Of a DNA stretch of 64,000 nt, positions 33,313 through 45,081 are shown in pieces. How positions within the stretch are numbered: the first letter of the stretch is position 1; every line of letters begins with the position of its first letter. The DNA lies in assembly GCF_964204645.1 (NCBI RefSeq), contig NC_134028.1, forward strand, positions 12,009,001 to 12,073,000. The letters run 5' to 3'. The translations under genes and the position numbers were made by a program. The notes under the pieces were generated by a model. That model had not been told where the DNA came from. It was given only the letters and a program-made list of their open reading frames with translations, and did no database searches. The stretch is from Tubulanus polymorphus (Eukaryota > Nemertea > Palaeonemertea > Tubulaniformes > Tubulanidae).

Positions 33313-33583
33313 TTGTCATCAATCATTTACAAATACACTTACGCTGTCCTTTATACACATTGCAATCATCTGCCTGAATAATCTGCCTCACAATATCAGT
33401 TTTGCTGTCAGTTGTCTCACCTCGTGAAAGTGCTGTAGTGAATGGACGTCCCTACAGTAGGAAAACAAGAGGCCCATGGGCCTTGAAGCATTGGTAGATT
33501 TTACTGTGGTAAGGTAAAGTGGTTAATGTATTACATCTGCCGGCAAATGTTCTATGACGATATTGATTGGGAGGACCACAGAC

Positions 33584-33653
<70 letters not shown>

Positions 33654-33726
33654 TAATAATAATATCTATCTACAGTCCATTACGTAAAATATCTTAACAA
33701 ACTTTACAATTTGAAAAAACATAAGA
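33313..33726. repeat. ACAAGAGGCC opening and (AAT)n microsatellite
   Basis: 33469 starts ACAAGAGGCCCATGGGCCTT, then GAAGCATTGGTAGATTTTA, the same opening as at 19990. 33588-33663 is an (AAT)n run of about 25 units with one interruption. No gene. Confidence 0.8.
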
Positions 33727-34333
33727 CAATTAGTTTAATTAATGATGAAAGGACTCGAATGAAAACTCTGGTTTATAAAACTGCCTGCTCAGACAAATAC
33801 TCACAGCTTTTCAAAAAATCTTCATTTTAGCCTATGTAGGCCTAAAAGTATGTGCGTAGGCCTTGTAGTAGGCCTACGTATTTGCATAGGCCTAGCAACC
33901 GGCCAGAGGAGGCTAGGCCTATATCACTCTTACCCTCCTAAACATCGTATTTCTAAACCTTTATCTAACATGGCTAGGTCTCATGGTGTATTCGATTTGT
34001 AAGATCAATTTCATTTTCGGATAAAGAAATAAACCTTTGTACTACGTGTCTTAGCAATCTTGCCAAAATTTTCTATTGCAAATTTTGTTCGAAGTTCAAT
34101 CCATGAGTCCGGAAATAAACACAATAATTATATTGTGTTTGTTTGAAACTGTAAAGCTCAGTAGGCCAAAAGGTAGCGTACAATTCAATAAACACTTCAA
34201 GCAGACTAGAAACTATCTCCTATCACCCGCGTTATCAGAACACTAAATCCAAATATCAAGCGTGAGTCCAGCTTACGGATATGTCATATCTAGTAAATAT
34301 CCCAATGATTTGGAAAAGTAGAATATTGATACA
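33727..34333. repeat. family R1, second copy (uninterrupted)
   Basis: Matches 5745-6249 plus 7184-7270 and runs through the point where the other copy holds a 934 bp transposon (AAGCAGACTAGAAACTATC). Its right end is cut by the Gypsy element at 34334. Confidence 0.75.
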
Positions 34334-34467
34334 TGTTGTGTTTTGGATTCCTCTAGCTACAACAAATGAACAACCAACTCTATAATAGCCATATTATAAA
34401 CTCTATTTCTATCAAACTCCACCAGAGGGGGCCATGCCCTGGTAAAATATATTTAGCTAACACTACA
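34334..34467 (-). repeat. Gypsy 3' LTR, 134 bp
   Basis: Plus-strand ends are TGTTGTGTTTTGGATTCCTC and GCTAACACTACA. It is very short for an LTR. It matches the other LTR apart from the 71 bp duplication there and a few substitutions. Confidence 0.9.
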
Positions 34468-34492
34468 CCTCCCTTCGAGGCCTTAAACATGT

Positions 34493-34778
<286 letters not shown>

Positions 34779-34889
34779 TAAATGAATTACCTTGTTTAAT
34801 AAAAATTTTATGCAGTTAAGTTCGACTTTGTATTAGATTGTCTTATTTCAAATGTTTAACAGTCGCTACTAACTGATGAATTTAAATGG

Positions 34890-35770
34890 AATTAATTATA
34901 AGTCCAAATGGCTTGGAGGCTTAACGGTCCTGCCTGAACGTGTGACGTTTCCATCGATAGCATGTTGATTCTGAAAAGACACATCAATTTTTGGATTCTC
35001 AGTCGCCTGAGACATAGATAACTTCTCTGGACTCGACGGAAACGTAACGCGATTATCGGAAGTATCTGGAATTTCCTCAAGGTGGCGACAGTTTTGCCTA
35101 AAGTCACCATTCTCTGTTCTAACGACATAAGACCTGGGGGTCTCCGCACATTTGATGACTGTTCCTGGATCACCTTCTCCTCACAGGAAAACTCTGTCAC
35201 CGGGCGTTAGAGTGAAGCGTTCCCTAGCACGGTGACGATTGTCGTAGTTCAACTTCTGGCGTTGTTTAAGATGTAGTTCTTTCGCACGTAATTGCGTGAT
35301 GTCCGCACTCTGTGGCTTCACACGCATACTGTGGACCGTTATCGGATATTACAATTTCGGGAACACCATGTCAGGTGAATATCGATTTTATGTGACGAAT
35401 CGTAGCAACAGATGATGTAGAGTGTAGTTTAGCCAATTCTACATATCGCGAAAAAATAATCCACTATTACGAGGTATGACTGACCTTTAAACTCGAGCAG
35501 ATCAGTTCCCACTTTTTGCCACGGGCGACACGGGAAATCTGTCGGCATAAGCAGTTCAGTACGATCATGTTGACATTTGATGCACGTTTCACACGATTTT
35601 ACTACATCGTTGATGTCACGACTCAATCCAGGCCACCAGATTGAATCTTTCGCTCGCGCCCGACACTTGACTATACCCAAATGTCCTACGTGAATCCGTC
35701 TAAGCATTTCAGGTCACAATTCCTGGTATTACGATTCTGCAATCTCTGAGAAATAGTCCATTATTGAAAG
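34890..35770 (-). pseudogene. Gypsy integrase, catalytic Glu block deleted
   Basis: Minus strand: an HHCC zinc finger (HVGHLGIVKCRARAKDSIWW ... SCETCIKCQ), then WQKVGTDLLEFKGQSYLVIV with the first catalytic Asp and VDYF. In another frame comes an SDNGPQYA-like block with the second Asp. The segment that should follow, with the catalytic Glu, is missing. The reading jumps to LNYDNRHRARERFTLTPGDR near 35270-35200 and continues to a C-terminal tail ending GRTVKPPSHLDL near 34897. Integration activity is therefore lost. Confidence 0.85.
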
Positions 35771-36019
35771 TAAGGCTGCTTTTAAGTTTCCAGTATGTTT
35801 TTAAGCGGTTGTCTAGTTGATTAGGCCATTCAGACTGAATGTACTCATGTATTAGTTTGCAAACGTCATTGCTTGATTGACTTTCTCGGATTTGCTCTAG
35901 TCATGATTTAGACGCAGGGAATCCCTGATAAATTGTGTTGACATACGCGGTTCTTTCTTCCTCGAATGAATCATCCACCCGGCTTTCGTCGGAGCACGAG
36001 ATAACGTGTCGGCCGTTGT

Positions 36020-37114
36020 CATGTTCTTTCCGGGAACATGTGAGATCAAGAAAGGAATACCGCATCAGTTAAAGTTTAAAACGTTTTTCACTTGGCGGAA
36101 GCTTTTCGAGGTTTTTCTTCCCCAACAGAGGAACGAGGGGTTTGTGATCAGTTTCGACATGGAACTGTGATCCGAGCAGGAAATTATCAAATCGTTGGCA
36201 CGTTGCCTGATAGCTGCCACTTTCAAAGGATCAGCTCTGATCTTATCCGCACTAATGATGTGTCCCACGAATTTGATTGAAAGTACTGAGAAGACGCATT
36301 TATCGGTGTTCAAGGTTACACCAGCAGCTTCTAGTCTTCGCAATACTTCTAACAATTTACTATCGTGAGTTTGCTGCTCAGGGCCAGCTGCCAAAATATC
36401 ATCCATTTCGCACACCACCCCTTCTATCCCATCCAGAATTTTCTGCATACGTTTTTGAAAGTACTCTGGTGCAGAGGAAATTCCGAATGGCAGGCAAAAG
36501 GGGGTCATGAATGTTGTAAGCAACTGCGACTGCTCATCTAGATTAATTTGCCAAAACCCGGAATTGGCATCGATTTTCGAAAATACTTTTGCACCGCTGA
36601 GTTGAGCAAGGGTTTCATCAACTGTCGGTAGTGGATGAAGTTCTACGCAGATTCGAACACGTTCGGAGTTTGGTTTCGGAACAACGACCATTCCCGCACA
36701 CCAATCAGTAGGTTGATGGTTGATCGACCGGTTTGATGTCACCCAAATTCTCCATGCGCACGAGTTCGTCTTTGACTCAAGACATGAGGGGTAAAGCAAC
36801 TCTCCTGGGTGTTGTAATCGTATAATCGTATACGGTTGCGCATTTTCCCTCAGTTCGATTTTGTACGCACCCTCTAGTTGCCCCAATCCTGTGAAGAGTT
36901 TCGGGAATAGCTTCTTGTATTCATCAAGCATACTTGTATTCTCTTCGACAGTATCAAGGTTTGCTTTCGACAGAATGTGGAGTGCCTCAATAGCTGGTCT
37001 TCCGAGTAGTGACTTGACAAGGTTTCTGACAATGTATATGTCTTGTAGGGATCTAACCGAATGTTTTCTCCCATTCTTGGCGGATTCCAAAGCAAGCATA
37101 CACCTAATTTTCAA
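36020..37114 (-). pseudogene. Gypsy reverse transcriptase fused to RNase H fragment
   Basis: RT blocks on the minus strand: GMVVVPKPNSERVRICVELH, LPTVDETLAQLSGAKVFSKI, DANSGFWQINLDEQ, LPFGISSAPEYFQKRMQKIL, VVCEMDDILAAG. In this last block the residue before MDD is Glu where an aromatic or His is usual. A short deletion removes residues between TPF and LPFG. After KVAAIRQ the next recognisable text, in another frame, is ETDHKPLVPLLG (RNase H), so the connection and most of RNase H are deleted. A later frame gives HVPGKNMTTADTLSRAP. Confidence 0.87.
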
Positions 37115-37350
37115 AGTCTCTAATTTCGCACGACCAGGTCCATATAACGTGTTGGTATAAGTTAGGGCGACGCGTCATTTCATTATAAGTTTTCTCGGAG
37201 ATAGCTGTTTTGTCCGCACCCGTGTCGATCTTAAACTGGATATCCTGGCTTTTCAGATTTAGTTTGACCGACCAAGGACTGCTGGAACCACCAATGATTT
37301 CACCCAGGAAGGAATTAACGTCTTCCTCTACCGAGTGTAAACTCCTCCGG
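37104..37350 (-). pseudogene. Gypsy aspartic protease
   Basis: Reads VKLNLKSQDIQFKIDTGADK, TAISEKTYNEMTRRP. IDTGAD is the D-T-G catalytic motif of retroviral-type proteases, which would cut the gag-pol polyprotein. Overlaps the RT frame in a different phase. Confidence 0.85.
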
Positions 37351-38220
37351 GTTTCAGCTTCCCCGATCCGATCGGCACATGGCAGCAAAATGTCCTTTCT
37401 TTGAACATTGTGGGCATGTTGCATCCTTCGCCAGGCAACGCATACGGTTGTGGTTCGGTTTACGACCATACCAGGAACATGATGAATCGTTCAAATAACG
37501 CATTTTTGATTTCTCCGGCTGCGACACACTGTTTGGTCTGAACCGGGCCTTCCCTGATTTGTTAGGGTTTTGAAATTGCCTATGACATGCTTTAATCTCT
37601 TCAACATCACTGTTAGATGCAGAACCACCATTTCTGATGGCTTGTTGCTGTGTCTTTACTGACTCACTCTCTCGCGCGATGTTTACGGCCTTTAGTAAGG
37701 TGAGCTCATTGTTCATCTGTAGTCGTTCGGAGAGTTTCTCATCTTGTAGTCCAACTACGTTGCGGTCCCATCTTGGTATCTTGCAGTATCATCTCCTCCC
37801 GCAGAGCACCATAATCAGTGTACAGCGAGACGGTATAGTGCTGTGATGAAAGAATCGACTGGCTCACCCGACAACTGAATCCTACGATTGAATTTGGGTT
37901 CTTTTATATATGATGTTTCGACGGACAATAAAATGTCCTTCAAACTTCGCTTTGACTGTTGGTAAGTCAGATAATTGTTGTTCAGTAAGGTCAAAGCTAG
38001 GTAAGATTTCATCAACCTTTTCACCCATGCTGTAAATCAGTGTATTTACCTGGGTAGCCCCATCCTTTGTTGACAGGCCTGATTCTATACTGAACCTATC
38101 AAATCTCTGGAGCCATTTCGGCCATTCTGTAGGCTTAGAAAAATCAAACGGTTCTGGTGGCGCGATCTGAAACGAGGCCATCATTCGCTGTATATCCTTA
38201 TACACATGTAGTGTAGTCAC
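37351..38220 (-). pseudogene. Gypsy gag with zinc knuckles
   Basis: The N-terminal part at 38220-37882 reads PPEPFDFSKPTEWPKWLQRF and FSIESGLSTKDGATQVNTLI, typical of retrotransposon gag cores. The middle is frameshifted near 37880 and 37720. The end holds CPQCSKKGHFAAMC, a CCHC knuckle, preceded by a degenerate one (CSWYGRKPNHNRMRC). It packages element RNA in functional relatives. Confidence 0.82.
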
Positions 38221-38358
38221 GTACCGTTTTAAGGAAGGTCCACATCACGAGTCTGTGTCTGCTGACGTTGCTGGTCTTTCAGCTGAGCTTTTCAACCTTG
38301 AGCTGATTTTCTCGGTGATTCGAGACTATTTATCTTTTTGGCTGACATAATATAATGT

Positions 38359-38376
38359 ATCCCACTTCTGACACCA
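38359..38376 (-). other. tRNA-Leu primer-binding site
   Basis: The plus strand reads ATCCCACTTCTGACACCA, identical to the usual 3' end of a eukaryotic tRNA-Leu including CCA. The element's minus-strand RNA is thus complementary over 18 bases, directly abutting the LTR. This fixes the LTR edge at 38377. Confidence 0.9.
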
Positions 38377-38582
38377 TGTTGGGTTTTGGATTCCTCTAGC
38401 TACGACAAATAAACAACCAACTCCATAATCGCCATATTATAAACTCTTGTTGTTTATTGGATTCCTCTAGCTACGACAAATGAACAACCAACTCTATAAT
38501 CGCCATATTATTAACTCTATTTCTATCAAACTCCACCAGAGGGCGCCAAGCCCTGGTACAATATATTATAGCTAACACTACA
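38377..38582 (-). repeat. Gypsy 5' LTR with 71 bp internal duplication
   Basis: 206 bp against 134 bp for its partner. The whole difference is a tandem duplication: GGATTCCTCTAGCTACGAC begins at 38388 and again at 38459. The duplication must have arisen after insertion, or been lost from the other LTR. Confidence 0.92.
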
Positions 38583-38587
38583 ATACA

Positions 38588-39084
38588 TGGTTGAAGCCCG
38601 CGGCCAAATCACTGTAGTGTACATCAACGGTAGCCAGACAGACAGACATCCAGACTGACAGACATCCAGAGAGAAAGGCGACCTGAAACCATGGCCTGAT
38701 GTGTGTTGCTGCACAAGAACTGGGGCTAAAAAACTGAAGATTAATACTTTTCTGATCAGACATAGCCTACCCTAATTTCAATCCTTCTACTAATATGAAT
38801 TAGGATGCATCGCCACATGATAACTTAACCCCTACTCATCTATTATTATTACTATTATCTATTGTTATTACCAAACTTGTAGGCAATGATATTAAGAAGA
38901 TCTGGACCATTTAATCAAAAATCTGGTCACGCTATGTTGTAGGGAATAATTGAAACATATGTATGACTTTTTTGCCGTGTCTCATGATTTACATGAACAT
39001 TATTTCAATTTGAATTCGCCAGCATTGGTATGTCATAGATGTAAACCAATGAAAAAAAAATTGGCCACAGTACCGGTTAGTTAC
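38588..39084. other. intron, no gene seen
   Basis: Contains CAGACAGACAGACATCCAGA-type simple sequence near 38635-38670. No exon recognised. Confidence 0.4.
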
Positions 39085-39225
39085 CTCTAATCCATCGTCA
39101 GCTGTTTTTGGTCGTGCAGTATGTAACTGGATTTCATCATCTAAGCTATATCCCTCGCCCTCGTAAGTGTTATCGTATTTTGAAACTGCCTCTAGTATAG
39201 TCTCATCTGTAGTAAATAGGATCGT
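39085..39225 (-). CDS. KATNIP: KATNIP-like exon (first recognised)
   Basis: Acceptor CATCTATTCCAG and donor GTAACT bound 141 bp, exactly 47 codons. It reads TILFTTDETILEAVSKYDNT, YEGEGYSLDDEIQLHTARPK, TADDGLE. The ILFTTD...LEA motif followed by an acidic linker and RP-x-TAD resembles the segment ahead of the repeated DUF4457-type domains in katanin-interacting protein. Strand and position agree with the two exons to the left. It ends in phase 0 while the next recognised exon needs phase 1, so at least one exon is missing between them. The identity is less firm than for the other two. Confidence 0.6.
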
Positions 39226-39636
39226 CTGGAATAGATGAAATTTAGTAAATTAATTTTGTAAATGTCAAATGCTCTATGAATTTCAATTTCTAGGATAAAG
39301 GCTGCAAATGGTAGCTATACATGTCTACATTTTGAAATATCATTTATAACTATTAAGAAAAAAATCTTAAAATGGATTTAATTTTGGTCGGTGTAAACTT
39401 TTAATGAAATCGTAGTTTCTTCAATACGCACAAATTCTCATCACGACGTCCACATAGAGACGGAGTCGCTTGTGACACACCGTGTCCACTCATAAAATGA
39501 CTATTGACTATATCCTAAACAATACTAAGGGGCACTATGGCCAGCCCGACAGCTTTTCATAAACGAAGTGGATATCTAACCATATACGGCAAAGTGTTTA
39601 CTACCGCTATTTTAACCATACATCATTGCAATATCA
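39226..39636. other. no gene seen; R3 fragment
   Basis: 39530-39560 (GGGCACTATGGCCAGCCCGA) matches the start of R3 copy 1 at 15454. Otherwise AT-rich. Confidence 0.4.
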
Positions 39637-41580
39637 TCAGGCGTACTGAGAACAAATATTATACCAGGATATCTTACTTTAATCTTAATCCTTGAATCTT
39701 AATCATTTGTCATATGCTTGTATAAACATCCTCCCAGTGTTGAATCAATGTTGAAACGACGTTGTGTTTCGACGTCGACTGTAGGTTGATTTTGAAAAGT
39801 GAATAGTCCGACGACCAATATCCAACTTGATTTCGACCAAATTATAACCTGATAGTCTGACGTCGTATCAACATGGAATAACTTGTTTGCGTATAGACCT
39901 CCATCCAACCTGTTTGCAGATAATATTTAATCTGAATATGACTCAATACCAACCGAAATGTTAACCCGATACCAATAAAATCACAAACAAGCACATATAC
40001 TTGAAATACATATAGAAATAATTACATTTATTACCAAATGGTTTGCATGTAACATAATAAGCTCCAAAAATAAAATTTAAACCAACAAAACATGATTAAA
40101 ATGCACAACCTAACTACAAATTGTAGTAATCTACTTATCAATTTAAGAAATCGAGAATCATACATAGTCAGTTTCTTCTAAGATCCATTATGGTGTTAGT
40201 TTTCTCTTGACAGTTAACTCAATCCTTCTCTCAGCATCATATTTCAGCTGGTTCCGAATAACTTCCATGATGTCTGATACAGTTTACGATTTGCGAACAG
40301 CATCTGTAACCATAAAAATATTGATGCAATGAATGAGCAAGAAATATTTTCATAACTTAGCAAGTTTGAAATTAGTCAGTAATCAGTCAGTAGAAACTAG
40401 TCAGTAATCAATTTTTCAATGTAGGTTTTATAACAATGAATCAAAGCCATTGCTCCCTTCAACTAGTCCTGGAAGTGGTTGTATTCACAATAAACTCCTA
40501 GTGTGACCAATATCAGACACTATAAAGGTACTTGGTAATATTCTCCCAACTAGGGAATATTGTTAAAAATTACTTACCAATGTTGACTTCACAGGGACAG
40601 GTCTCCTCAAAAGAAAATGTCTTATTTCCATTTTATGTATAACATCAACATCAGTGAATTTGATATCACCCTGAAAAAACAACAGGCCTATACTGGAACA
40701 ATTAAAAGACAATGCAGAAACAGTCTTAATTGTTTCTGCATTTACGTACTCATTACCCTCAAATGAATGTGGTATCACATTTAGTTCATAAAGTTTCATC
40801 TGTCTCTACCTTTGATTTGTGGATTGACCACATGGTATACCGTACACGTACGACGTCGGCCGACGACGTAAACACGCCCACCCGGCTGTGTAAGATATGG
40901 TGAAACCCTAAGGGTTAGCAGGTCTGGGCGTTATAAGGCATATTTCTATTCATAGCTAATGAAATACGATGGTTTAGCTTTATTCAAAACTACTTACGTA
41001 CCTGAAAATTCTGAAAAAAAGTTCACTGCGACTGCCTTCTTCCTCGACCCGAATGAACCAAAATGGCCACGATGTTATTACATCGATTGATTAATTTTGG
41101 TGGATGGTGTTCGAATCCCGCAATTCGAAGGTCGATTTAGGTTGTCAATAACACATTTTTAATGCAACGTTAGCATTACCATTGCATTTACCAATATATA
41201 TATTAGATGGTTATTTCATCGATAAAGAGGATATGTCACATTGATATCTGCCCTGAAAGTCTTTCAATAAAAAATATGTCGAGCAGTATCACGGTGATTG
41301 GTATTAAGGACCATTTGAGCACATGGGGTTTTCAAAATGAAGAAAAAAATATCGTCAATAATGATCAGGGAGTTTTTAAAAGAACGCTGTTTCAAGCCCA
41401 CGTTGATATAACGTTGAAATCAACTAGTAAAGCGACGTCAGCTTACAACTAGGAAAACCATCGACGTAAATCCACGTCAGTATTTCGACGTCTCGGTCGT
41501 CAACGCAGGATCAACGTCAAAAATTGGTTGTGTGCCCACTGGGCTGGTATTATATTTTGTTCTCAGTAGCCTGATGATGG
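39637..41580. mobile_element. inverted-repeat DNA element with ACGTTGA-rich ends
   Basis: ATCATCAGGCGTACTGAGAA followed by CAAATATTATACC at 39637-39669 is mirrored by GGTATTATATTTTG then TTCTCAGTAGCCTGATGAT at 41546-41580. Inside these, CCCAGTG (39733) and CACTGGG (41543) form a second set of ends with many GACGTTGA/TCAACGTC words. The interior has the decayed gene at 40188-40670. It splits the R3 copy (39530 and 41690-42015). The CACTG-like inner ends suggest a CACTA-type element, but I cannot prove the class. Confidence 0.6.
40188..40670 (-). pseudogene. decayed two-exon gene fragment, unidentified
   Basis: Exon 40670-40578 (acceptor TTTTTTCAG, donor GTAAGT) reads GDIKFTDVDVIHK, then after a one-base frameshift NGNKTFSFEETCPCEVNI. 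Exon 40303-40188 (acceptor GGTTACAG) reads DAVRKS, a TAA, then TVSDIMEVIRNQLKYDAERR and IELTVKRKLTP before the stop at 40188. The two join in phase in the second frame. One frameshift and one nonsense codon mark it as dead. I do not recognise the family. It sits inside an inverted-repeat element, so it is probably transposon-derived. Confidence 0.5.
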
Positions 41581-41689
41581 CTAACAGTTGTTAGCCCAAA
41601 CGTCGCTCCTCAAATATAATCATTCTGATATAGAATTTTTCTTGGCTTCGTTATTGTGGGATTTCTCTCGTTACCATACAATCGTGTCT

Positions 41690-42015
41690 TCATAAGTAGC
41701 ACAGACAGCGACTGGAGCTGACAGGAACAAATACCTCAGATAAATCTTTTCCCTTGGTCTTATTGATTTGAATGCGGAATAAAATTGAATTTTCTGAAAT
41801 TTGCTCGATAAAAAAAAATTGAATTGGATTTGATGTTTAATTTGTTCAATAAAGTAAAATTGAATTGGATTTGATATTTTTTTGCGGAATAAAATTTGAT
41901 TGAATTTGCAGTTTGAGCATATGGCTTATTCGCATATGAAGGCCATCCATCTGATTTGAGCAAAAGCTATTTTTCCTGGACTTTGCATAATTGTCAATGA
42001 TATTTTTGCATTGAT
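41690..42015. repeat. family R3, second copy (right part)
   Basis: Matches 15587-15915: CATAAGTAGCACAGACAGC, AATACCTCAGATAAATCTTT, TTATTGATTTGAATGCG, TTTGATTGAATTTGCAGTTT. The left part of this copy is at 39530, separated by the inverted-repeat element. Confidence 0.75.
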
Positions 42016-42364
42016 TGCGGTAAAACTCGCTTACCTCGGATCTTGTGGGACCGTAAAATTTTTCCCAGGTAGGCGAATTCCGAGGCAGGAGCAGAAATAG
42101 AAATTAATATTTTCAAAGACATAATTTTCTCTATGTTTCAATGTATGTATGTCTTGTTGCAATAAAACGTCACGGTTTACTCCAATGTTATAAGACATAT
42201 TAACCCCTTGACCGCCTGTACCGATATAGTCGGTATCACCGTTTCTAGGTACCGTAGTAAACATTCACGTATTTGAAATGTTCAATTTCATGAATTTGCT
42301 GGTATTTTGATGACATCTAGGAGATTTATAAGGGATACAATGTATGTGTATTAGTGAGATTCTC

Positions 42365-44634
42365 ATGGTTAATCGTAGACCTAAACGGTATGATTTTGTA
42401 GCTGTTGTTGATCAAATAAACGATGATGATTTTAGTTATTAAAGTGGAAATGAAAGTGAAAATACCAATTTCCATGATGGCAGTGATCAGGATGTTGTCA
42501 GTGACAGTGATAATACTGATGATAGGGCCTTACAGGATGCTGAAGATGTAATAGATGACGAATCTAGCGATGCTGATAGAGCGTCGCCGTCGGTTTCTGC
42601 TATGGATTCAGATCATAGTGATGATAATGGCACTGCCAGCGAATCTGAAGGTATGTACACATCAACTCTCAACATAAATAATGTCAGTGTCACATTTCAG
42701 TGTGAATTATTGCTCGATGCCTACTTTACGGTACCTACAATTTCTTTGTATTCCTCTGTGTTTTCGTTTTCGAGTATGGTCTTGAAATTATAGGCAAAAT
42801 TAGGCAAATTCTCATGAACTTCTGGTTATTCATTTTTCAGGAGCAGTAAGCCTACCTAGTAGTCAAGATTCTGATGACGACAGTGGAGCTAGCGATGGAT
42901 CAGCTGTTCGTGGTAATATCCGTGGAGACCATGGACGAGGCGGAGGCGGACGAGCACGTGGTGGACGTATCGTTGCTCGTGGTCGTGGCCAAGCTTGAGG
43001 CCGTGGTGGACGTGCTCGTGGTGTAGCTGGTGTTCGAGGAAGAAATCGTCATCAACCTCATCAACCACCCCAAATAGAATGGAAAAGAGACCCACAGGTA
43101 ACTCACTCGTTTCCATTTACAGGACAACATGGTCCAAATTTCCGATTACCAAATGATGCTACAGAATGGGATTTTTTGAAACTGTTCCTTACCGATGAAC
43201 TAATTGATATTGTGGTGAGAGAAACAAATCGGTATGGAAATGAGAGAAAAATAACCACGCCTGCTAATAAAAAATATGCACGTATGCATATGTGGAAACC
43301 GATTGATCGTGAGACTATGTGGCGCTTTTTGACATTGGTAATAATGTTTGGATTGGTAGAAAAACCAGTAAGTGATTCATATTGGTCAACAGACAGTTTC
43401 TGGAAACACCAGGATTTGGGCAAATAATGAGTAGGAATCGTTTCTTACAAATCTTGTGTGTGATACATTTTCAGAATAATAATATTCCACGACCAGAGGG
43501 TGAGTGTGCATGGAAAATCAAACCGTTTTTTGATTATCTTACTTCCCGCTTCACACGCATGTACACCCCTGAACAGTGTGTGTCAATAGATGAAGCTCTT
43601 TTGCTATGGAAGGGCAGGCTGATATTCAAGCAGTACACCCAAAAAGCGATCACGTTTCGGACTAAAGTCGTATGATCTGTGCGAAAGTAGCAGTGAATAC
43701 TGTTGGAAATACAGGTTATATACCGGACAAGATCAAATTGCAAATCAAGCGTCTGTGCATGGTATTTCTTAAGATGTTGTCATGGATTCGATGGATGGTT
43801 TGCTTGATCAGGGATACAAATTGACGGTAGATAATTTCTACACGAGCCCTGTTCTTTTTCTGGAGTTATATCAACGTGCGACTCATGCTGTCGGTACTGT
43901 TCGGCTTGATCGAAAACACATGCCCAAAGATCTGAAGTACCGTTATGATGCTAATGGGGTACAAATTCCCTTGGTGAAAGGAGACATTACACATAGAAGC
44001 TCAGACAAACTGTTAGCACTCTGTTGGTTGGACAAAAAGTATGTTTCAATGTTATCTAACTATCATGATGAACATATTGTTGATACTGGGAAAGTCAACC
44101 GCACCACTCAAGAGCCAATACGCAAGCCACATGTAATTGTCGAATACAATCATCAAATGGGAGGCGTAGATCTCAAGGACCACATGCTTGAAGCTAATGC
44201 TATGCATCGTAAAACAATCAAATGGTACTGTAAACTAGCTATGCATTTGATCGATATCGCAATTTTCAACAGTTTGTTCTCTGGAAGAAGGCAGATCCAA
44301 CTCGAAGAAACACGCGACATCTCAAATTTGGCATACGTTTGATAAGTCAGATTGTGGAGGGTGATGGTGCTGATCCAACATCTGCAGCTAAGGGTCGCCC
44401 AAGAGCGTCAAATGATGTCCCCATCAACTTTAGTGGAAGACACTTCCCAGCTTTGCATCCTCCTACTGGAAACAGACAAGTTGCGTTTCGTGTCTGTCGA
44501 ATCTGCTCAGAACGTGATCGCGAAAATGGGGCTCCTGGAACACGGAAACGTGTTGAAACAAAATACAGGTGTGTAGCCTGTGGAAATGTGCCTCTTTGTG
44601 CTGCACCCTGTTTTGAACAATGGCATACTTTATA
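42365..44634 (+). pseudogene. piggyBac transposase, multiple lesions
   Basis: Exon 1 (42365-42650) starts MVNRRPKRYDFVAVVDQIND and is very acidic (DGSDQDVVSDSDNTDD). An intron at 42651-42840 has GT and TTTTTCAG. Exon 2 is Arg-Gly rich (RGDHGRGGGGRARGGR), then the catalytic region. All three expected catalytic aspartates are visible: SIDEALLLWKGRL, TVDNFYTSPVL and HQMGGVDLKDHM. The C-terminus is a cysteine-rich domain, CRICSERDRE...CVACGNVPLCAAPCFEQWH. Lesions: TAA at 42440, TGA at 42996, frameshifts near 43403, 43670 and 44330, TAA near 43766. Length and domain order match PGBD-like full-length proteins. Confidence 0.9.
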
Positions 44635-45081
44635 AACTGGATACAACTGCATATGAACTGTGACAATTGATATTTGTGTTTTTCTAGAAATTTCACTAAA
44701 CGGATATTTTCAGGTAAGAGAGCCTTTATTCATTTATTTGGAGATCTAATCACACAGAAATGGTTGTATATTGTAGGTAACATTCATATCTATCCATTCA
44801 GGCACACACAAAACTGTTTCTGCACTTTATATATGCAAAATTTTATTTCAGGAGGTGTGTATATGAAATTTTGATGGCGGCCATACTGATGACGTCATAA
44901 TGACATCATCATGAACAACCAAGTATCTTAAAAAGTATTCTTATGGGCTTGAATAGATTGCTCTGAATGTTACCTTTTCAAATATATATGGTTTATAGCA
45001 GTTTAATTGAGAAATAAGTGACTGGAAGGCAATTTTCAACTTTTGGGTCACGACATAAAAATCCCCCGAAAATAAGTGGCG

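Noticed and set aside
36277-37404. Plus-strand frames across the Gypsy pol
   Set aside because: Antisense shadows of the minus-strand RT and protease.
41105-41135. Possible tRNA gene (GTGTTCGAATCCCGC)
   Set aside because: T-arm-like word only; acceptor and anticodon arms do not form.
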